This document shows, piece after piece, positions 43,831 through 52,653 of a stretch of 64,000 bases of DNA. The position numbers and the translations under genes were made by a program. The stretch comes from Lachnospiraceae bacterium. Its GTDB lineage: Bacteria; Bacillota; Clostridia; Lachnospirales; Lachnospiraceae. The notes beneath the pieces were generated by a model. That model did not search any database, was not told the origin of the DNA, and saw only the letters and a list, made by a program, of their open reading frames with translations. The first letter of the stretch is position 1, and each line of letters begins with the position of its first letter. The stretch spans positions 1 to 64,000 of the forward strand of contig JAFVSN010000045.1 in NCBI GenBank assembly GCA_017503735.1. The letters are read 5' to 3'.

Positions 43831-45084
43831 TCACACATAAACATAGTCATTGAGTACCGGTTGCAAGCCTTCACCGGACATATCCTGATACATCGCATCA
43901 AAGCTCCGATTGTCGTCGATTTCAAACTGCTCATCGCCCTTAACACTATCATCTTCCTTGCCGGTGTATTTGCTTTCGTGGTCTCCGATACCGGTAGATA
44001 CCCCTGCGGAAACCTTGGTAGCTGCGATTTTTACGATGCCGTTCCGGAACTCTGCACTCTCCCGGGACGATACGGTAATTCCCACAAACGGCAGGAAAAT
44101 ACGGTAGGCACAAAGAATCTGGCAGAGCTGCACCTCCCCTACATTAAGCGGATTAATCTTATCATTATTGACAATCGGACGTAGTCTCGGACAAGAGAGA
44201 GACATTTCCGCATGCGGATATTTCCGTTGCAGATAATACACGTGAAGTGCACTTGCCAAAGCATCCTTTCTGAAATCGGACAACCCCAACAGAGCCGAGA
44301 ACGCCACACCACGCATGCCGCCCCGCAACGCACGCTCCTGTGCATCAAAGCGGTACGGCCAAACACGCTTATGTCCCAATAGGTGAAGAGTCTCATATTT
44401 GTCCGTATCATAGGTTTCCTGAAATACCGTCACATAATCCGCACCACATTCATGAAGATAGCGATACTCGTCGGTATTCACCGGATAAATTTCCAATCCG
44501 ACCATACGGAAATACTTTCTTGCCAGTTTGCAGGCTTCTCCGATATATTCCACATTGCTCTGCCCGCGACTCTCGCCGGTAAGAATCAGAATCTCTTCCA
44601 TGCCGGAATCGGCAATTACCTTCATTTCATGCTCAATCTGCTCCATACTCAGCTTCATGCGGTTAATATGGTTGTAGCAGTTAAAGCCGCAATATACGCA
44701 ATAATTTTCACAGTAGTTGGCAATATAAAGCGGGGTAAAAAGATATACCGTATTCCCGAAATGCTTACCGGTCTCCATTCGGGCCTTCTGGGCCATTTCC
44801 TCCAAAAACGGCTCTGCCGCAGGAGAAAGAAGTGCCTTGAAATCCTCAACAGAACAGGTTTCGTGGTCAAGCGCCGCACGGACATCACGGGCCGTGTAAA
44901 CCGAATAGTCAAAGGAGTTCATCTGGGACATAACCTGCCCGCAAACATCAGATTCGATAATTTCCATGCCCGGCAAATATTCCATATGATTTTTACGGCT
45001 GGATGGGTCAGTTTCCAGTCGGTGCTTTTTCTTAAGAGCCTCCGGTGACAGATGCTCGGAGTCTACAAAAAATTGATTTTCCAT
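43831..45084 (-). CDS. thiH: 2-iminoacetate synthase
   Basis: Oxygen-sensitive radical SAM tyrosine lyase that makes dehydroglycine for the thiazole ring, the anaerobe alternative to ThiO. 417 residues. The cluster motif CENYCVYCGF (CxxxCxxC) is near residue 120, followed by LTGESRGQSNVEYIGE and VFQETYDTDKYE; LSCPRLRPI and SSRESAEFRN are typical ThiH ends. Start ATG 45084 has AAGGAG eight bases upstream. Lies 12 bases after thiG; its partner enzyme is ThiG. Confidence 0.97.
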   Translation of the reverse strand: MENQFFVDSEHLSPEALKKKHRLETDPSSRKNHMEYLPGMEIIESDVCGQVMSQMNSFDYSVYTARDVRAALDHETCSVEDFKALLSPAAEPFLEEMAQKARMETGKHFGNTVYLFTPLYIANYCENYCVYCGFNCYNHINRMKLSMEQIEHEMKVIADSGMEEILILTGESRGQSNVEYIGEACKLARKYFRMVGLEIYPVNTDEYRYLHECGADYVTVFQETYDTDKYETLHLLGHKRVWPYRFDAQERALRGGMRGVAFSALLGLSDFRKDALASALHVYYLQRKYPHAEMSLSCPRLRPIVNNDKINPLNVGEVQLCQILCAYRIFLPFVGITVSSRESAEFRNGIVKIAATKVSAGVSTGIGDHESKYTGKEDDSVKGDEQFEIDDNRSFDAMYQDMSGEGLQPVLNDYVYV

Positions 45085-45096
45085 ACGCCTCACTCC

Positions 45097-45870
45097 TTAA
45101 TCCCGTAAAAAACCGGTCAGAGGATCGGACGCGGAAGCACCACGGGTCAGCACGCGTCCCAGACCGGACAAATATGCCTTTCTTCCGGCTTCGATTGCCT
45201 GACGGAACGCAGAAGCCATCATAGGCAAATCACCTGCAGTTGCAAGGGCCGTATTTGCCATGATAGCCGCTGCACCCAGTTCCATCGCTTCGCAAGCCTG
45301 GGAAGGTCTTCCGATACCGGCATCTACGATAATCGGCAAGTCGATTTCGTCGATGAGAATCTGAATAAACTCCTTGGTTGCAAGCCCCTTGTTCGAGCCG
45401 ATTGGAGAAGCCAACGGCATAATGGTAGCAGCACCGGCACTCACCATATCACGGGCAGCGTTCAAATCCGGATACATATACGGCATGACAACAAACCCTT
45501 CATTTGCAAGGATTTCGGTTGCTTTGATGGTCTCCTGATTGTCAGGAAGTAAATACTTGGTATCGCGCATGATTTCTACTTTCACAAAATTTCCGCAGCC
45601 CAGTTCTCTGGCAAGGCGAGCAATACGAACCGCTTCCTCTGCATTTCTCGCACCGGAGGTATTCGGAAGAAGCGTGACTCCTTCCGGAATGTAGTCTAAA
45701 ATATTCTCCTGCTCTTTCGTGTTGGCTCTGCGCACTGCAAGTGTGATGATTTCCGCACCGGCATCTTTTACGGCAGCTTCAATGAGTTTCATAGAATACT
45801 TACCGGAACCTAAAATGAAACGTGAATTGAATTCATGTCCTCCAATGATTAATTTGTCTTCGTTTTTCAT
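45097..45870 (-). CDS. thiG: Thiazole synthase
   Basis: Builds the thiazole phosphate ring from deoxyxylulose phosphate, dehydroglycine and ThiS thiocarboxylate. A 257-residue barrel with the Schiff-base Lys in [18 protein letters not shown], and the phosphate-binding [19 protein letters not shown] plus [15 protein letters not shown]. Complete. A weak AAGGA precedes the ATG. It lies between thiF and thiH. Confidence 0.97.
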   Translation of the reverse strand: MKNEDKLIIGGHEFNSRFILGSGKYSMKLIEAAVKDAGAEIITLAVRRANTKEQENILDYIPEGVTLLPNTSGARNAEEAVRIARLARELGCGNFVKVEIMRDTKYLLPDNQETIKATEILANEGFVVMPYMYPDLNAARDMVSAGAATIMPLASPIGSNKGLATKEFIQILIDEIDLPIIVDAGIGRPSQACEAMELGAAAIMANTALATAGDLPMMASAFRQAIEAGRKAYLSGLGRVLTRGASASDPLTGFLRD

Positions 45871-45903
45871 ACGATGTCCTTCTTTCTTATCCTTCCTATT
45901 TTC

Positions 45904-46539
45904 TTATTCTTCGTATTTGCCTGCGAGAATCCGCAGAATCGTTTGTGCCTGGTGTGCAGCGCAAAGCATGACCCGGGGAGCAACAAGACCAATGGTGCCC
46001 TCCACATCACTGACTTCATCGCCGCAAAGATAAAACCGTTTTCCTATTTTTCGTGTTTTAATGGTATTGGGCGTATCCATCCCTGCCATGCCGGAGGCTG
46101 CAACCAGAAAACACGCGGGCAGTTGCTCCAGCACACCGTTTACCAGCATCGCCTTAGCTTCCGCATTGTCCAAGGCTTCGCAGATAATATCCGCATCTTT
46201 CAGTAGCTCCGCAAAATTGTCCTCCGTAAGCTTCACCGTAACGGTTTTGATGTCCGTATAGGGAGCAATCTCCAAAAGATTCTCCGCCAGGGCATCCGTC
46301 TTACATTGTCCGATCTGACTGGCCTTGTATTGCTGACGATGAAGATTAGAAATATCCACACAATCAAAATCAATCAACAGCAATTTACCGATACCGGCTC
46401 TCGCCAAAGAAATAGCAATATTCGATCCCAAACCGCCCAAACCGCACACGGCAACAGTTGCGGCCGAAAAAAGTTCGTGAAGCTTACTTCCGTGACGCGC
46501 TATCAGCGCATCCATCCATTCCTCCTTTGTCGGTATCAT
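45904..46539 (-). CDS. thiF: ThiS adenylyltransferase, short form
   Basis: Adenylates the ThiS C-terminus. The 211-residue E1-like protein has the ATP-binding AVCGLGGLGSNIAISLARAG, DFDCVDISNLHRQQY and the ALDNAEAK segment, but lacks the long C-terminal zinc-binding half of E. coli ThiF, as is usual in Clostridia. VAASGMAGMD holds conserved residues. Its ATG directly abuts the thiS stop codon, ensuring coupled synthesis with its substrate protein. Confidence 0.93.
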   Translation of the reverse strand: MIPTKEEWMDALIARHGSKLHELFSAATVAVCGLGGLGSNIAISLARAGIGKLLLIDFDCVDISNLHRQQYKASQIGQCKTDALAENLLEIAPYTDIKTVTVKLTEDNFAELLKDADIICEALDNAEAKAMLVNGVLEQLPACFLVAASGMAGMDTPNTIKTRKIGKRFYLCGDEVSDVEGTIGLVAPRVMLCAAHQAQTILRILAGKYEE

Positions 46540-46734
46540 TCAGCCACCTCCTACAAAACTGACGATTTCCAAGCGATCGTCATCTTCAAGAACAGTCACA
46601 GCATACTGTGATTTAAACACGATGTCTCCGTTCCGTTCCACAGCGATTCGTTTCGAATCATACTCCGTCGTGGCAATGTATTCCGAAACCGTCTTTCCGG
46701 CAGCATCGACTTCTACGCCGTTTACTTTTACCAT
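46540..46734 (-). CDS. thiS: Sulfur carrier protein ThiS
   Basis: Ubiquitin-like sulfur carrier of 64 residues ending in the essential Gly-Gly (VSFVGGG). The beta-grasp strands MVKVNGVEVD and RIAVERNGDIVF are visible. The C-terminal Gly is adenylated by ThiF and converted to a thiocarboxylate. ATG 46734 is preceded by GGGAGGTGAAGTC; a longer frame upstream runs through a hairpin repeat and terminator and is not used. First gene of the thi operon. Confidence 0.94.
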   Translation of the reverse strand: MVKVNGVEVDAAGKTVSEYIATTEYDSKRIAVERNGDIVFKSQYAVTVLEDDDRLEIVSFVGGG

Positions 46735-46740
46735 GACTTC

Positions 46741-46803
46741 ACCTCCCTTCAAGCAAGCTTGCATGCAGCCGATGCTTTGCATCTTCGGCTCAATGCTCAC
46801 TTT
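46741..46803. repeat. Hairpin-rich intergenic repeat B
   Basis: Lies between the riboswitch terminator and thiS. Contains CAAGCAAGCTTG-type and GCCGATGC-TTT-GCATCTTCGGC palindromes and shares CTCaATGCTCACTTT with repeat A at 34742-34756. Confidence 0.5.
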
Positions 46804-46811
46804 ACTTACAC

Positions 46812-46849
46812 ACAAAAACAGGAGACAACCTGTTAGGGATGTCTCCTGT
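46812..46849 (-). terminator. Terminator of the TPP riboswitch expression platform
   Basis: Perfect 10-bp stem ACAGGAGACA/TGTCTCCTGT (46818-46827 with 46840-46849), 12-base loop, followed by TTTTTG on the minus strand. Confidence 0.85.
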
Positions 46850-46857
46850 AAAAAATC

Positions 46858-46952
46858 CTTGTGTATGACTTCCTACGACGGCATTATCCGTATCAGGTTA
46901 TAGGGTCGAAGTTTGATTACTTCCTCTCAGCCTGCCTACACAAGCTCCCCTG
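46858..46952 (-). promoter_or_regulatory. TPP riboswitch (THI element)
   Basis: All conserved blocks are present on the minus strand: GGGGAGC, GGCTGAGAGG, CGACCCTATAACCTGAT, CGGATAATGCCG and the 3' GGAAGTC. P1 is a perfect 8-bp helix (46858-46865 with 46937-46944). With the terminator at 46812-46849 it is expected to stop transcription of thiSFGHEDC when thiamine diphosphate is plentiful. Confidence 0.96.
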
Positions 46953-46967
46953 TTTTTTTTCGTTATC

Positions 46968-46996
46968 ATTATACATCCGGTTTATGAAAAATGCAA
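46968..46996 (-). promoter_or_regulatory. Sigma-A promoter of the thi operon
   Basis: Minus strand: -35 TTGCAT (46991-46996), 17-base spacer, consensus -10 TATAAT (46968-46973), 16 bases before the riboswitch. Confidence 0.85.
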
Positions 46997-47024
46997 GTAG
47001 ATAAATTTCTTAACAAAGGCATCG

Positions 47025-47882
47025 CTACCTCTCTACCAACTCCTCCGGCTTCTCGGCTCCCGCATCATCCCGCGGCATCGCATCAATTCTGTCCATGTCT
47101 TCCTTGCTCAATTCAAAATCATACACATCCAGATTTTCCCTCATCCGTACCGGATTTGCGGACTTTACAAGAGGCGTAAGCCCATGTTGCAAGCCCCACC
47201 GCAAACAAATCTGCGCCGGCGTTTTCCCGTATTTCTTTGAAAGCTCTGTCATCAAATCACCGGTTAATGCCGCGCCTGCGCCAAGCGGGCGCCAAGCCTC
47301 CGGTACAATTCCTTGTGCAAGACACCATTTCGCACATTCAAGTTGTGGATACCCCGGGCGGAATTCAATCTGATTCACCATCGGAACAATCTCTGCTGTT
47401 TTTAAAAGCGGTTCTAAGTGCTGTGGCAGAAAATTGCTGACACCGACAGCACGGGCTTTTCCTGAACGGTAAATCTCCTCCATGGCGCGCCAGGTTTCCG
47501 CATTTACCTCTTCCCAGTTCTCGTAATTCCTTGCCACTGCCGGCCAGTGAATCAGGTACAAATCCACATAATCCAACCCTAAATCCTTTAATGTCGTATC
47601 ACAAGCCGCAAGCACCTTATCATAACTTCTATGGGTAAACCATACTTTACTTGTTACAAAAAGCTCTTCTCGGGCAATACCGGACTTTCGGATTCTTTCT
47701 CCTACGCTCACTTCGTTTTCATACCGGGCCGCACCGTCAATATGACGATATCCGGCTCTAATTGCCGCGGCCACCGCATCCGCTCCCGCAGAACTGTTTT
47801 CTATCTGCCAGGTACCGTAACCGATGGTCGGCATTTCTACACCGTTTTTCAATAACACGCTCTTTTCTACTTCTCTCTGCAT
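47025..47882 (-). CDS. Aldo/keto reductase
   Basis: A 285-residue NADPH-dependent carbonyl reductase of the AKR5 look. The tetrad can be placed: Asp and Tyr in HIDGAARYENE, Lys in VTSKVW, His in LIHWPA. The second residue after Asp is Gly instead of the usual Thr, a mild departure. GVSNF, VNQIEFRPGYPQ and the C-terminal phosphate-binding LVKSANPVRMREN are present. Its start lies 16 bases inside the end of mnmA, with that gene supplying the GGAGGTG ribosome site, so the two are translationally linked. Substrate unknown. Confidence 0.92.
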   Translation of the reverse strand: MQREVEKSVLLKNGVEMPTIGYGTWQIENSSAGADAVAAAIRAGYRHIDGAARYENEVSVGERIRKSGIAREELFVTSKVWFTHRSYDKVLAACDTTLKDLGLDYVDLYLIHWPAVARNYENWEEVNAETWRAMEEIYRSGKARAVGVSNFLPQHLEPLLKTAEIVPMVNQIEFRPGYPQLECAKWCLAQGIVPEAWRPLGAGAALTGDLMTELSKKYGKTPAQICLRWGLQHGLTPLVKSANPVRMRENLDVYDFELSKEDMDRIDAMPRDDAGAEKPEELVER

Positions 47883-48934
47883 ATTACCGCACCTCCTGCT
47901 ACTACAAGCACTTTTGTACCGTCTTCTGTCTCCTCTTCCCGGTAAAACACCACGGCTTGTCCCGGTGTAGCGGCACGTTGCAGTTCGTCAAACTCCAGAC
48001 GCAACCCATCTGCTTCGTGATATACGGTACACATTGCCCCTCTGTGACTGTAACGGATTTTCGCAAGCAAACGCATTCCGTCCTCGATTTCTTCTAATGC
48101 CATTCCGTGATACTCTCTTGCATACACGGTTTTGCTCTGTAATGCATCATTCCCGGACAGCACTACCTCATTGGTTTCCGGACGCAATTCCTTTACATAA
48201 CGAGGCTCGCCGAAGGCAATGCCAAGACCTTTCCGTTGACCTACCGTGTAGTAAACGATTCCCTGATGAGTCCCCAAAATTTTCCCTGCTTCATCCACAA
48301 AATTTCCTTGTTCCGGCATAACACCTTCCTGTTCCACCAGATAATTCGTATATACTTCTCCTTCAGGCAAGAAACAGATTTCCATACTGTCTGCCTTATC
48401 TGCTACAGAAAGACCTATCTTTGCCGCAATCTCACGGATTTCCTCCTTCTCGTAGGAAGCCAGCGGCATTACAGTCTTTTCCAATTGCTCCTGAGAAAGT
48501 CCGTACAATACATAGGCCTGATCCTTTGCGGCAGACTCTGCGCAACGAATGGCGTATCGTCCCTTTGCAAGACGCACCACCCCCGCATAATGTCCGGTTG
48601 CCACACCTTCCGCACCTTCCTCATTGGCCACGGAAAGCAATGCCGTCCACTTCATAAGCGGATTGCACACCATACACGGATTCGGGGTTTCCCCTTTTTT
48701 ATAAGACTCCGTAAAATACCGGATAATCGTCTCTTTAAATTTCTCCTTTAATTCGATAACACGATGTCGGATACCGATACGTTCTGCCACTTCTGCCGCA
48801 TCCACCACTTCTTTTTCCGCATTTCCATGCATGCAAAGCGTAACTCCGATGACCTCGTATCCCTGCTCCTTTAACAAATATGCCGTCACAGCGGAATCTA
48901 CGCCACCGGATAAGCCTACTACGATTTTTTTCAT
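47867..48934 (-). CDS. mnmA: tRNA-specific 2-thiouridylase
   Basis: Introduces sulfur at U34 of Lys, Glu and Gln tRNAs. The PP-loop VVGLSGGVDSAV is at residues 4-15; the first catalytic Cys is in NPCMVCNPLMKW and the second in MEICFLPEGE. KDQAYVLYGLSQEQL replaces the more usual KDQSYFL, as in the shorter Firmicute variant. 355 residues, full length. It lies 79 bases downstream of a cysteine desulfurase, the expected sulfur donor. Confidence 0.93.
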   Translation of the reverse strand: MKKIVVGLSGGVDSAVTAYLLKEQGYEVIGVTLCMHGNAEKEVVDAAEVAERIGIRHRVIELKEKFKETIIRYFTESYKKGETPNPCMVCNPLMKWTALLSVANEEGAEGVATGHYAGVVRLAKGRYAIRCAESAAKDQAYVLYGLSQEQLEKTVMPLASYEKEEIREIAAKIGLSVADKADSMEICFLPEGEVYTNYLVEQEGVMPEQGNFVDEAGKILGTHQGIVYYTVGQRKGLGIAFGEPRYVKELRPETNEVVLSGNDALQSKTVYAREYHGMALEEIEDGMRLLAKIRYSHRGAMCTVYHEADGLRLEFDELQRAATPGQAVVFYREEETEDGTKVLVVAGGAVICREK

Positions 48935-49013
48935 ATAATTGCCTTTCTATCTTTGTAGAATTGTTTTCTTAATCCTACTTCATTCTTCATTTCAATTCCT
49001 ACCGTGTCCTCAC

Positions 49014-50204
49014 TTACTCTCTCCCGTCCCTTGTCGCAAACTTCGCATAATACGGCGACATCGCTCTGATTTTTCCGATAACTTCCTTCATCCGGTCCAC
49101 CGTAAAATCAATGTCTTCCTTTGTAGTATCCCTTCCCAAGGTAAATCGCAGTGCACCGTGGGCCACATCCTCCGGAAGACCAATGGCCGTCAGTACATGG
49201 GACGGTTCCGTCTGTCCCGTGGTACAGGCCGAACCGCTGGAGCCGCAAATTCCGTCGGAATCCAGCATAATAAGCACGGTCTCACCCTCGATAAACTGGA
49301 AGCAAAAGCTTACATGTCCGGACAACCTGTGCTTCACGGAACCTGTCACTCTGACATAGGGAATCTCTCTCAGCACACGCTCCATAAAATAATCCCGGAG
49401 CGCGCACTCCCTCTTCTCCGTCTCTTCCCTCATCCCAAAAGTCAACTCTGCCGCCTTGGCAAATCCCACAATCCCCGGTACGTTCTCTGTCCCTGCCCGA
49501 CGTCTCTTCTCCTGGGCTCCTCCGTGTAAAAAGGATTGTAACCGCACATCTCTTCTTACATACAAGAAACCCACGCCCTTCGGGCCTCCGATTTTATGGG
49601 CACTGGCAGATAACATGGCAATGTTCCCGTCTTCCACGGAAAGAGGAAGCTTTCCGTATGCCTGTACCGCATCCGTGTGAAACAAAATCCCCCGCTCCGT
49701 TGTTATTCTTGCCAACTCTTCCATAGGTTCTATTGTTCCGATTTCATTATTTGCGGTCATAATCGAAACTAACACCGTATCCGGTGTCAGTACCCGAAGC
49801 AAACTCTCGGTTGAGATAATTCCATCCTCATTCGGAGTCAGATAGGTTACCCGGTATCCTTCCCTCTCTAATGCCTCACAGGTATGAAGCACCGCGTGGT
49901 GTTCAATCTTTGTTGTAACAATATGACGTCCCTTATCCCGGTAGGCTTGCGCTACTGCCTTAATTGCCCAGTTGTCTGCTTCGGTACCGCTTCCGGTAAA
50001 ATAAATCTCCTCCGGGCGGGCTCCTATGGTAGCCGCAATCTGCTTTCTTGCAGTCTCTACGGCACGTTTCCCTTCATTTGCCAAACCGTACTGGCTGGAC
50101 GGATTCCCAAACCGTTCCGTAAAATACGGCAACATAGCCTCCACCGCCTCCGGGTACATCGGCGTGGTTGCCGCATTGTCCAAATATATGATTCTCTTTT
50201 CCAT
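49014..50204 (-). CDS. Cysteine desulfurase, NifS/IscS family
   Basis: PLP enzyme of 396 residues that removes sulfur from cysteine. IYLDNAATTP opens it; TGSGTEADNWAIK, IEHHAVLHTCE, HTDAVQAYGK and the Schiff-base Lys in SASAHKIGGPKG are present; the catalytic Cys lies on the long loop GSSGSACTTG, placing it in the IscS/NifS group rather than SufS. With mnmA downstream it most likely feeds tRNA thiolation; it could also charge ThiS for the adjacent thi operon. No IscU or SufU scaffold is nearby. Confidence 0.93.
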   Translation of the reverse strand: MEKRIIYLDNAATTPMYPEAVEAMLPYFTERFGNPSSQYGLANEGKRAVETARKQIAATIGARPEEIYFTGSGTEADNWAIKAVAQAYRDKGRHIVTTKIEHHAVLHTCEALEREGYRVTYLTPNEDGIISTESLLRVLTPDTVLVSIMTANNEIGTIEPMEELARITTERGILFHTDAVQAYGKLPLSVEDGNIAMLSASAHKIGGPKGVGFLYVRRDVRLQSFLHGGAQEKRRRAGTENVPGIVGFAKAAELTFGMREETEKRECALRDYFMERVLREIPYVRVTGSVKHRLSGHVSFCFQFIEGETVLIMLDSDGICGSSGSACTTGQTEPSHVLTAIGLPEDVAHGALRFTLGRDTTKEDIDFTVDRMKEVIGKIRAMSPYYAKFATRDGRE

Positions 50205-50232
50205 GTCAATATCCTCAATCTGCTATATCTAT

Positions 50233-50262
50233 ATTCTATGCATATCTTAGCTCTTAGTTCAA
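50233..50262 (-). promoter_or_regulatory. Probable promoter of the desulfurase-mnmA-AKR operon
   Basis: Minus strand: -35 TTGAAC (50257-50262), 18-base spacer, -10 TAGAAT (50233-50238). Confidence 0.4.
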
Positions 50263-50325
50263 TCTAACTCATTGTTCGATTCCTTCCTACTCGCCATAAG
50301 AAGCAGACTTCTGCACCGGAACTCC

Positions 50326-50889
50326 CTATTTTAACTTCCCTATTTCCATATGAAACAGTACCGTCCACACCAGAGGCAAAAACGCCACAATGCCCCAAAC
50401 AATACTTTTTCCTACAATTGCCAATACCAGTGCTAAAACAAGCCCTATTATCCCCCACAACCGTAATCTGTTATAAGACTCGTAACGCTGCTCGGAGGTT
50501 GCACACAAAGAAAACTCTGTTTCATTATTTTCTTTTTCGATAATCAATAACTCCTTGTGCAGTGTCGTTTTTTCGGTAGCGACACGTCCTCCTTCTTCTG
50601 CCCACGGGCGATACTCCACCTTACCTGTGGAATAATTTAAATTCGCGTTCTTATATAATACCCTGTAACCGCAAGCCTCCAGTGCTTTTACATACTCTTC
50701 CGCACTTTCCTTGGAACGATTCGCAATATAAGCCACCTTATACCGGTACTTTCCTTTTTCACATTCCTCAAACTCATATCCGGAAATCGATGTCCCTACC
50801 AAACGCCATCCCTCATCGGACATTTGATTCAACCACTGCTCCTGAGACGTAAAAAACAACCAGAAAAACTTTCTTACACTTTTCTTCAT
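50326..50889 (-). CDS. DUF2812 membrane protein
   Basis: A 187-residue protein with the DUF2812 region at the N-terminus (KFFWLFFTSQEQWLNQMSDEGWRLV, given here in two parts: FFTSQEQWLN and MSDEGWRLV), followed by YRYKVAYIAN. Near the C-terminus two membrane helices can be placed (WGIIGLVLALVLAIVG and IVWGIVAFLPLVWTVLFH). In Firmicutes DUF2812 proteins usually follow a PadR-type regulator; none is present here. Start ATG 50889 has GGTGGAG upstream. Function unknown; perhaps membrane-stress related. Confidence 0.7.
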   Translation of the reverse strand: MKKSVRKFFWLFFTSQEQWLNQMSDEGWRLVGTSISGYEFEECEKGKYRYKVAYIANRSKESAEEYVKALEACGYRVLYKNANLNYSTGKVEYRPWAEEGGRVATEKTTLHKELLIIEKENNETEFSLCATSEQRYESYNRLRLWGIIGLVLALVLAIVGKSIVWGIVAFLPLVWTVLFHMEIGKLK

Positions 50890-50979
50890 CAAAACTCTCC
50901 ACCTTTCTTTCAATATACTCCTCGTCATATCCGAGACAATAAAATCATAAGTTAATAAAAAAACACCCGAGGTAACTTC

Positions 50980-52497
50980 TTGAAAAACGCCATCTTAAAA
51001 GGAACCATCCTCCTTACTGTTACCGGCCTGATTACCCGCATTCTCGGGTTTTATTATCGCATTTGCCTTGCAGACGCACTGGGTGCGGAATATCTCGGCA
51101 TCTATCAGCTTGTGTTTCCGGTCTACGGAATCTGCTATACCCTCTACGCTTCCGGCATCCAAACCGCCGTGTCCAAGCTGGTGGCGGAAGAAAACAGCAA
51201 AGGAAACGTAACCTTAACCTCTTGCCTCATGCGCCGTTCCATGCTTCTTGCTTTCGGAATTTCCCTTGTCTTATCTATCCTTGTATACTTCGGTGCCGCG
51301 CCTTGTGCCCGTTACTTTCTCATGGAGCCGCGAGCTACCGACTCCTTGCGCATTCTCTCTTTGGTATTTCCGTTCTGCGCCGTTACCGCCTGCATCAACG
51401 GGTACTATATCGGTTGTAAAAAAACCGCTGTTCCTGCCTATACACAACTTTTAGAACAAGTGGTTCGTATCGGTCTTGTCCTTTATCTGGTTACTTTACC
51501 TTCCTTTTCCAACGAAGAAAGCAGATGCCTTGCAGCTGTTATCGGTCTGGTGCTGGGAGAAGTTGCCTCCAATATTTTTAATAGTATTGCTTACCGGATG
51601 CATCGTACAAAGCTTCTCCGCCATGCATCCCCGTGCGAAACCGCAGGATTAACCAGACGGCTTCTGGCTCTTTCCGTTCCTCTTTCTTTAAACCGTCTTA
51701 TTATTAATATTTTACATAGCGTTGAGTCCGTATTCATTCCCGGTATGCTCCGGTTAAGCGGTCTGACAAACTCCGACGCCTTAAGTCTTTACGGTATCCT
51801 AAACGGAATGGCCATCCCTTTTATTTTGTTTCCGTCAGCTATTCCCGGTGCATTATCCGTTCTTTTGCTTCCTGCCGTTTCGGAAAACCTGGATGAAAAG
51901 AACCGTCCGCGCTTGCAGCAATGCGTAGGAAATGCGGTAAAATACAGCGTTGTGATCGGCTTGTTTTCCACCGCTGTGTTTTTTTACTTCGGACGGGACA
52001 TCGGAACTGCTGTCTACCATAACGCCCTTGCGGGGGATTACATCCGCATCCTTTCCCCTCTTTGTCCGCTATTATACCTGTCTACCACCTTAAGCAGTGT
52101 TATTAACGGCCTGGGCAAACCTCATCTGTCCTTTTTTACCACAGTCGCCGGACTTTTGGTTCGACTGGCCATCATTGTATTTATTGTCCCGGAAACCGGC
52201 ATCTACGGAGTTTTAATCAGCCTCCTTGTGAGCCAGTTAATCAGTACCTTGTTTGATATCCTTCTGGTCATAAAGTATTGCAAAGCGTTCCCGCCGATTT
52301 CCCAATGGTTGATTTTTCCTGCATTATTTGCCTTTGTTCCTGCCCAGTTATTTGTATTACTTTACCGCTTTCTTCTATCGGAGACCTCCTTGTCGTCCAT
52401 CCTGCTTTTACTTCTGACCTGCGGACTCTATTGTGCTTTTTTTATTGCACTTCTCTTTTTCGGAAAAATCATCCGGAAAGAAGACTGGAGAGAATAA
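50980..52497 (+). CDS. SpoVB-like polysaccharide flippase (MOP superfamily)
   Basis: A 505-residue multi-pass membrane protein of the MviN/SpoVB/Wzx type with about 14 hydrophobic segments. The N-terminus ILLTVTGLITRILGFYYRI and LGAEYLGIYQLVFPVYGI match the SpoVB group, which carries lipid-linked precursors for spore cortex or septal wall. The last helices are LLLLLTCGLYCAFFIALLFF. TTG 50980, seven bases after GAGGTAAC, is the start; no ATG fits. Monocistronic, divergent from the DUF2812 gene. Sporulation role is inferred from family only. Confidence 0.85.
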   Translation: MKNAILKGTILLTVTGLITRILGFYYRICLADALGAEYLGIYQLVFPVYGICYTLYASGIQTAVSKLVAEENSKGNVTLTSCLMRRSMLLAFGISLVLSILVYFGAAPCARYFLMEPRATDSLRILSLVFPFCAVTACINGYYIGCKKTAVPAYTQLLEQVVRIGLVLYLVTLPSFSNEESRCLAAVIGLVLGEVASNIFNSIAYRMHRTKLLRHASPCETAGLTRRLLALSVPLSLNRLIINILHSVESVFIPGMLRLSGLTNSDALSLYGILNGMAIPFILFPSAIPGALSVLLLPAVSENLDEKNRPRLQQCVGNAVKYSVVIGLFSTAVFFYFGRDIGTAVYHNALAGDYIRILSPLCPLLYLSTTLSSVINGLGKPHLSFFTTVAGLLVRLAIIVFIVPETGIYGVLISLLVSQLISTLFDILLVIKYCKAFPPISQWLIFPALFAFVPAQLFVLLYRFLLSETSLSSILLLLLTCGLYCAFFIALLFFGKIIRKEDWRE

Positions 52498-52565
52498 TTA
52501 TTCCCATGATAAATCTTACTTTTATTTTATCCGACTGTCACTCAAAAAGCAATAGAGCGTTTTTG

Positions 52566-52596
52566 CTTTATAGGAAATGCGCCATTTCCTATAAAG
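52566..52596. repeat. Perfect 14-bp palindromic hairpin
   Basis: CTTTATAGGAAATG (52566-52579), three-base loop, CATTTCCTATAAAG (52583-52596), with no T-run on either side, lying between convergent genes next to a true terminator. It may be an RNA stabiliser or a dispersed palindrome. Confidence 0.6.
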
Positions 52597-52603
52597 TAAA
52601 AAG

Positions 52604-52635
52604 GCCGGCACAACTCTCCACTGAATCGTGCCGGC
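52604..52635 (-). terminator. Intrinsic terminator of the chemoreceptor gene
   Basis: 8-bp stem GCCGGCAC/GTGCCGGC (52604-52611 with 52628-52635) followed on the minus strand by CTTTTTAC. Confidence 0.8.
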
Positions 52636-52653
52636 ATATTCTACCATTACAAA

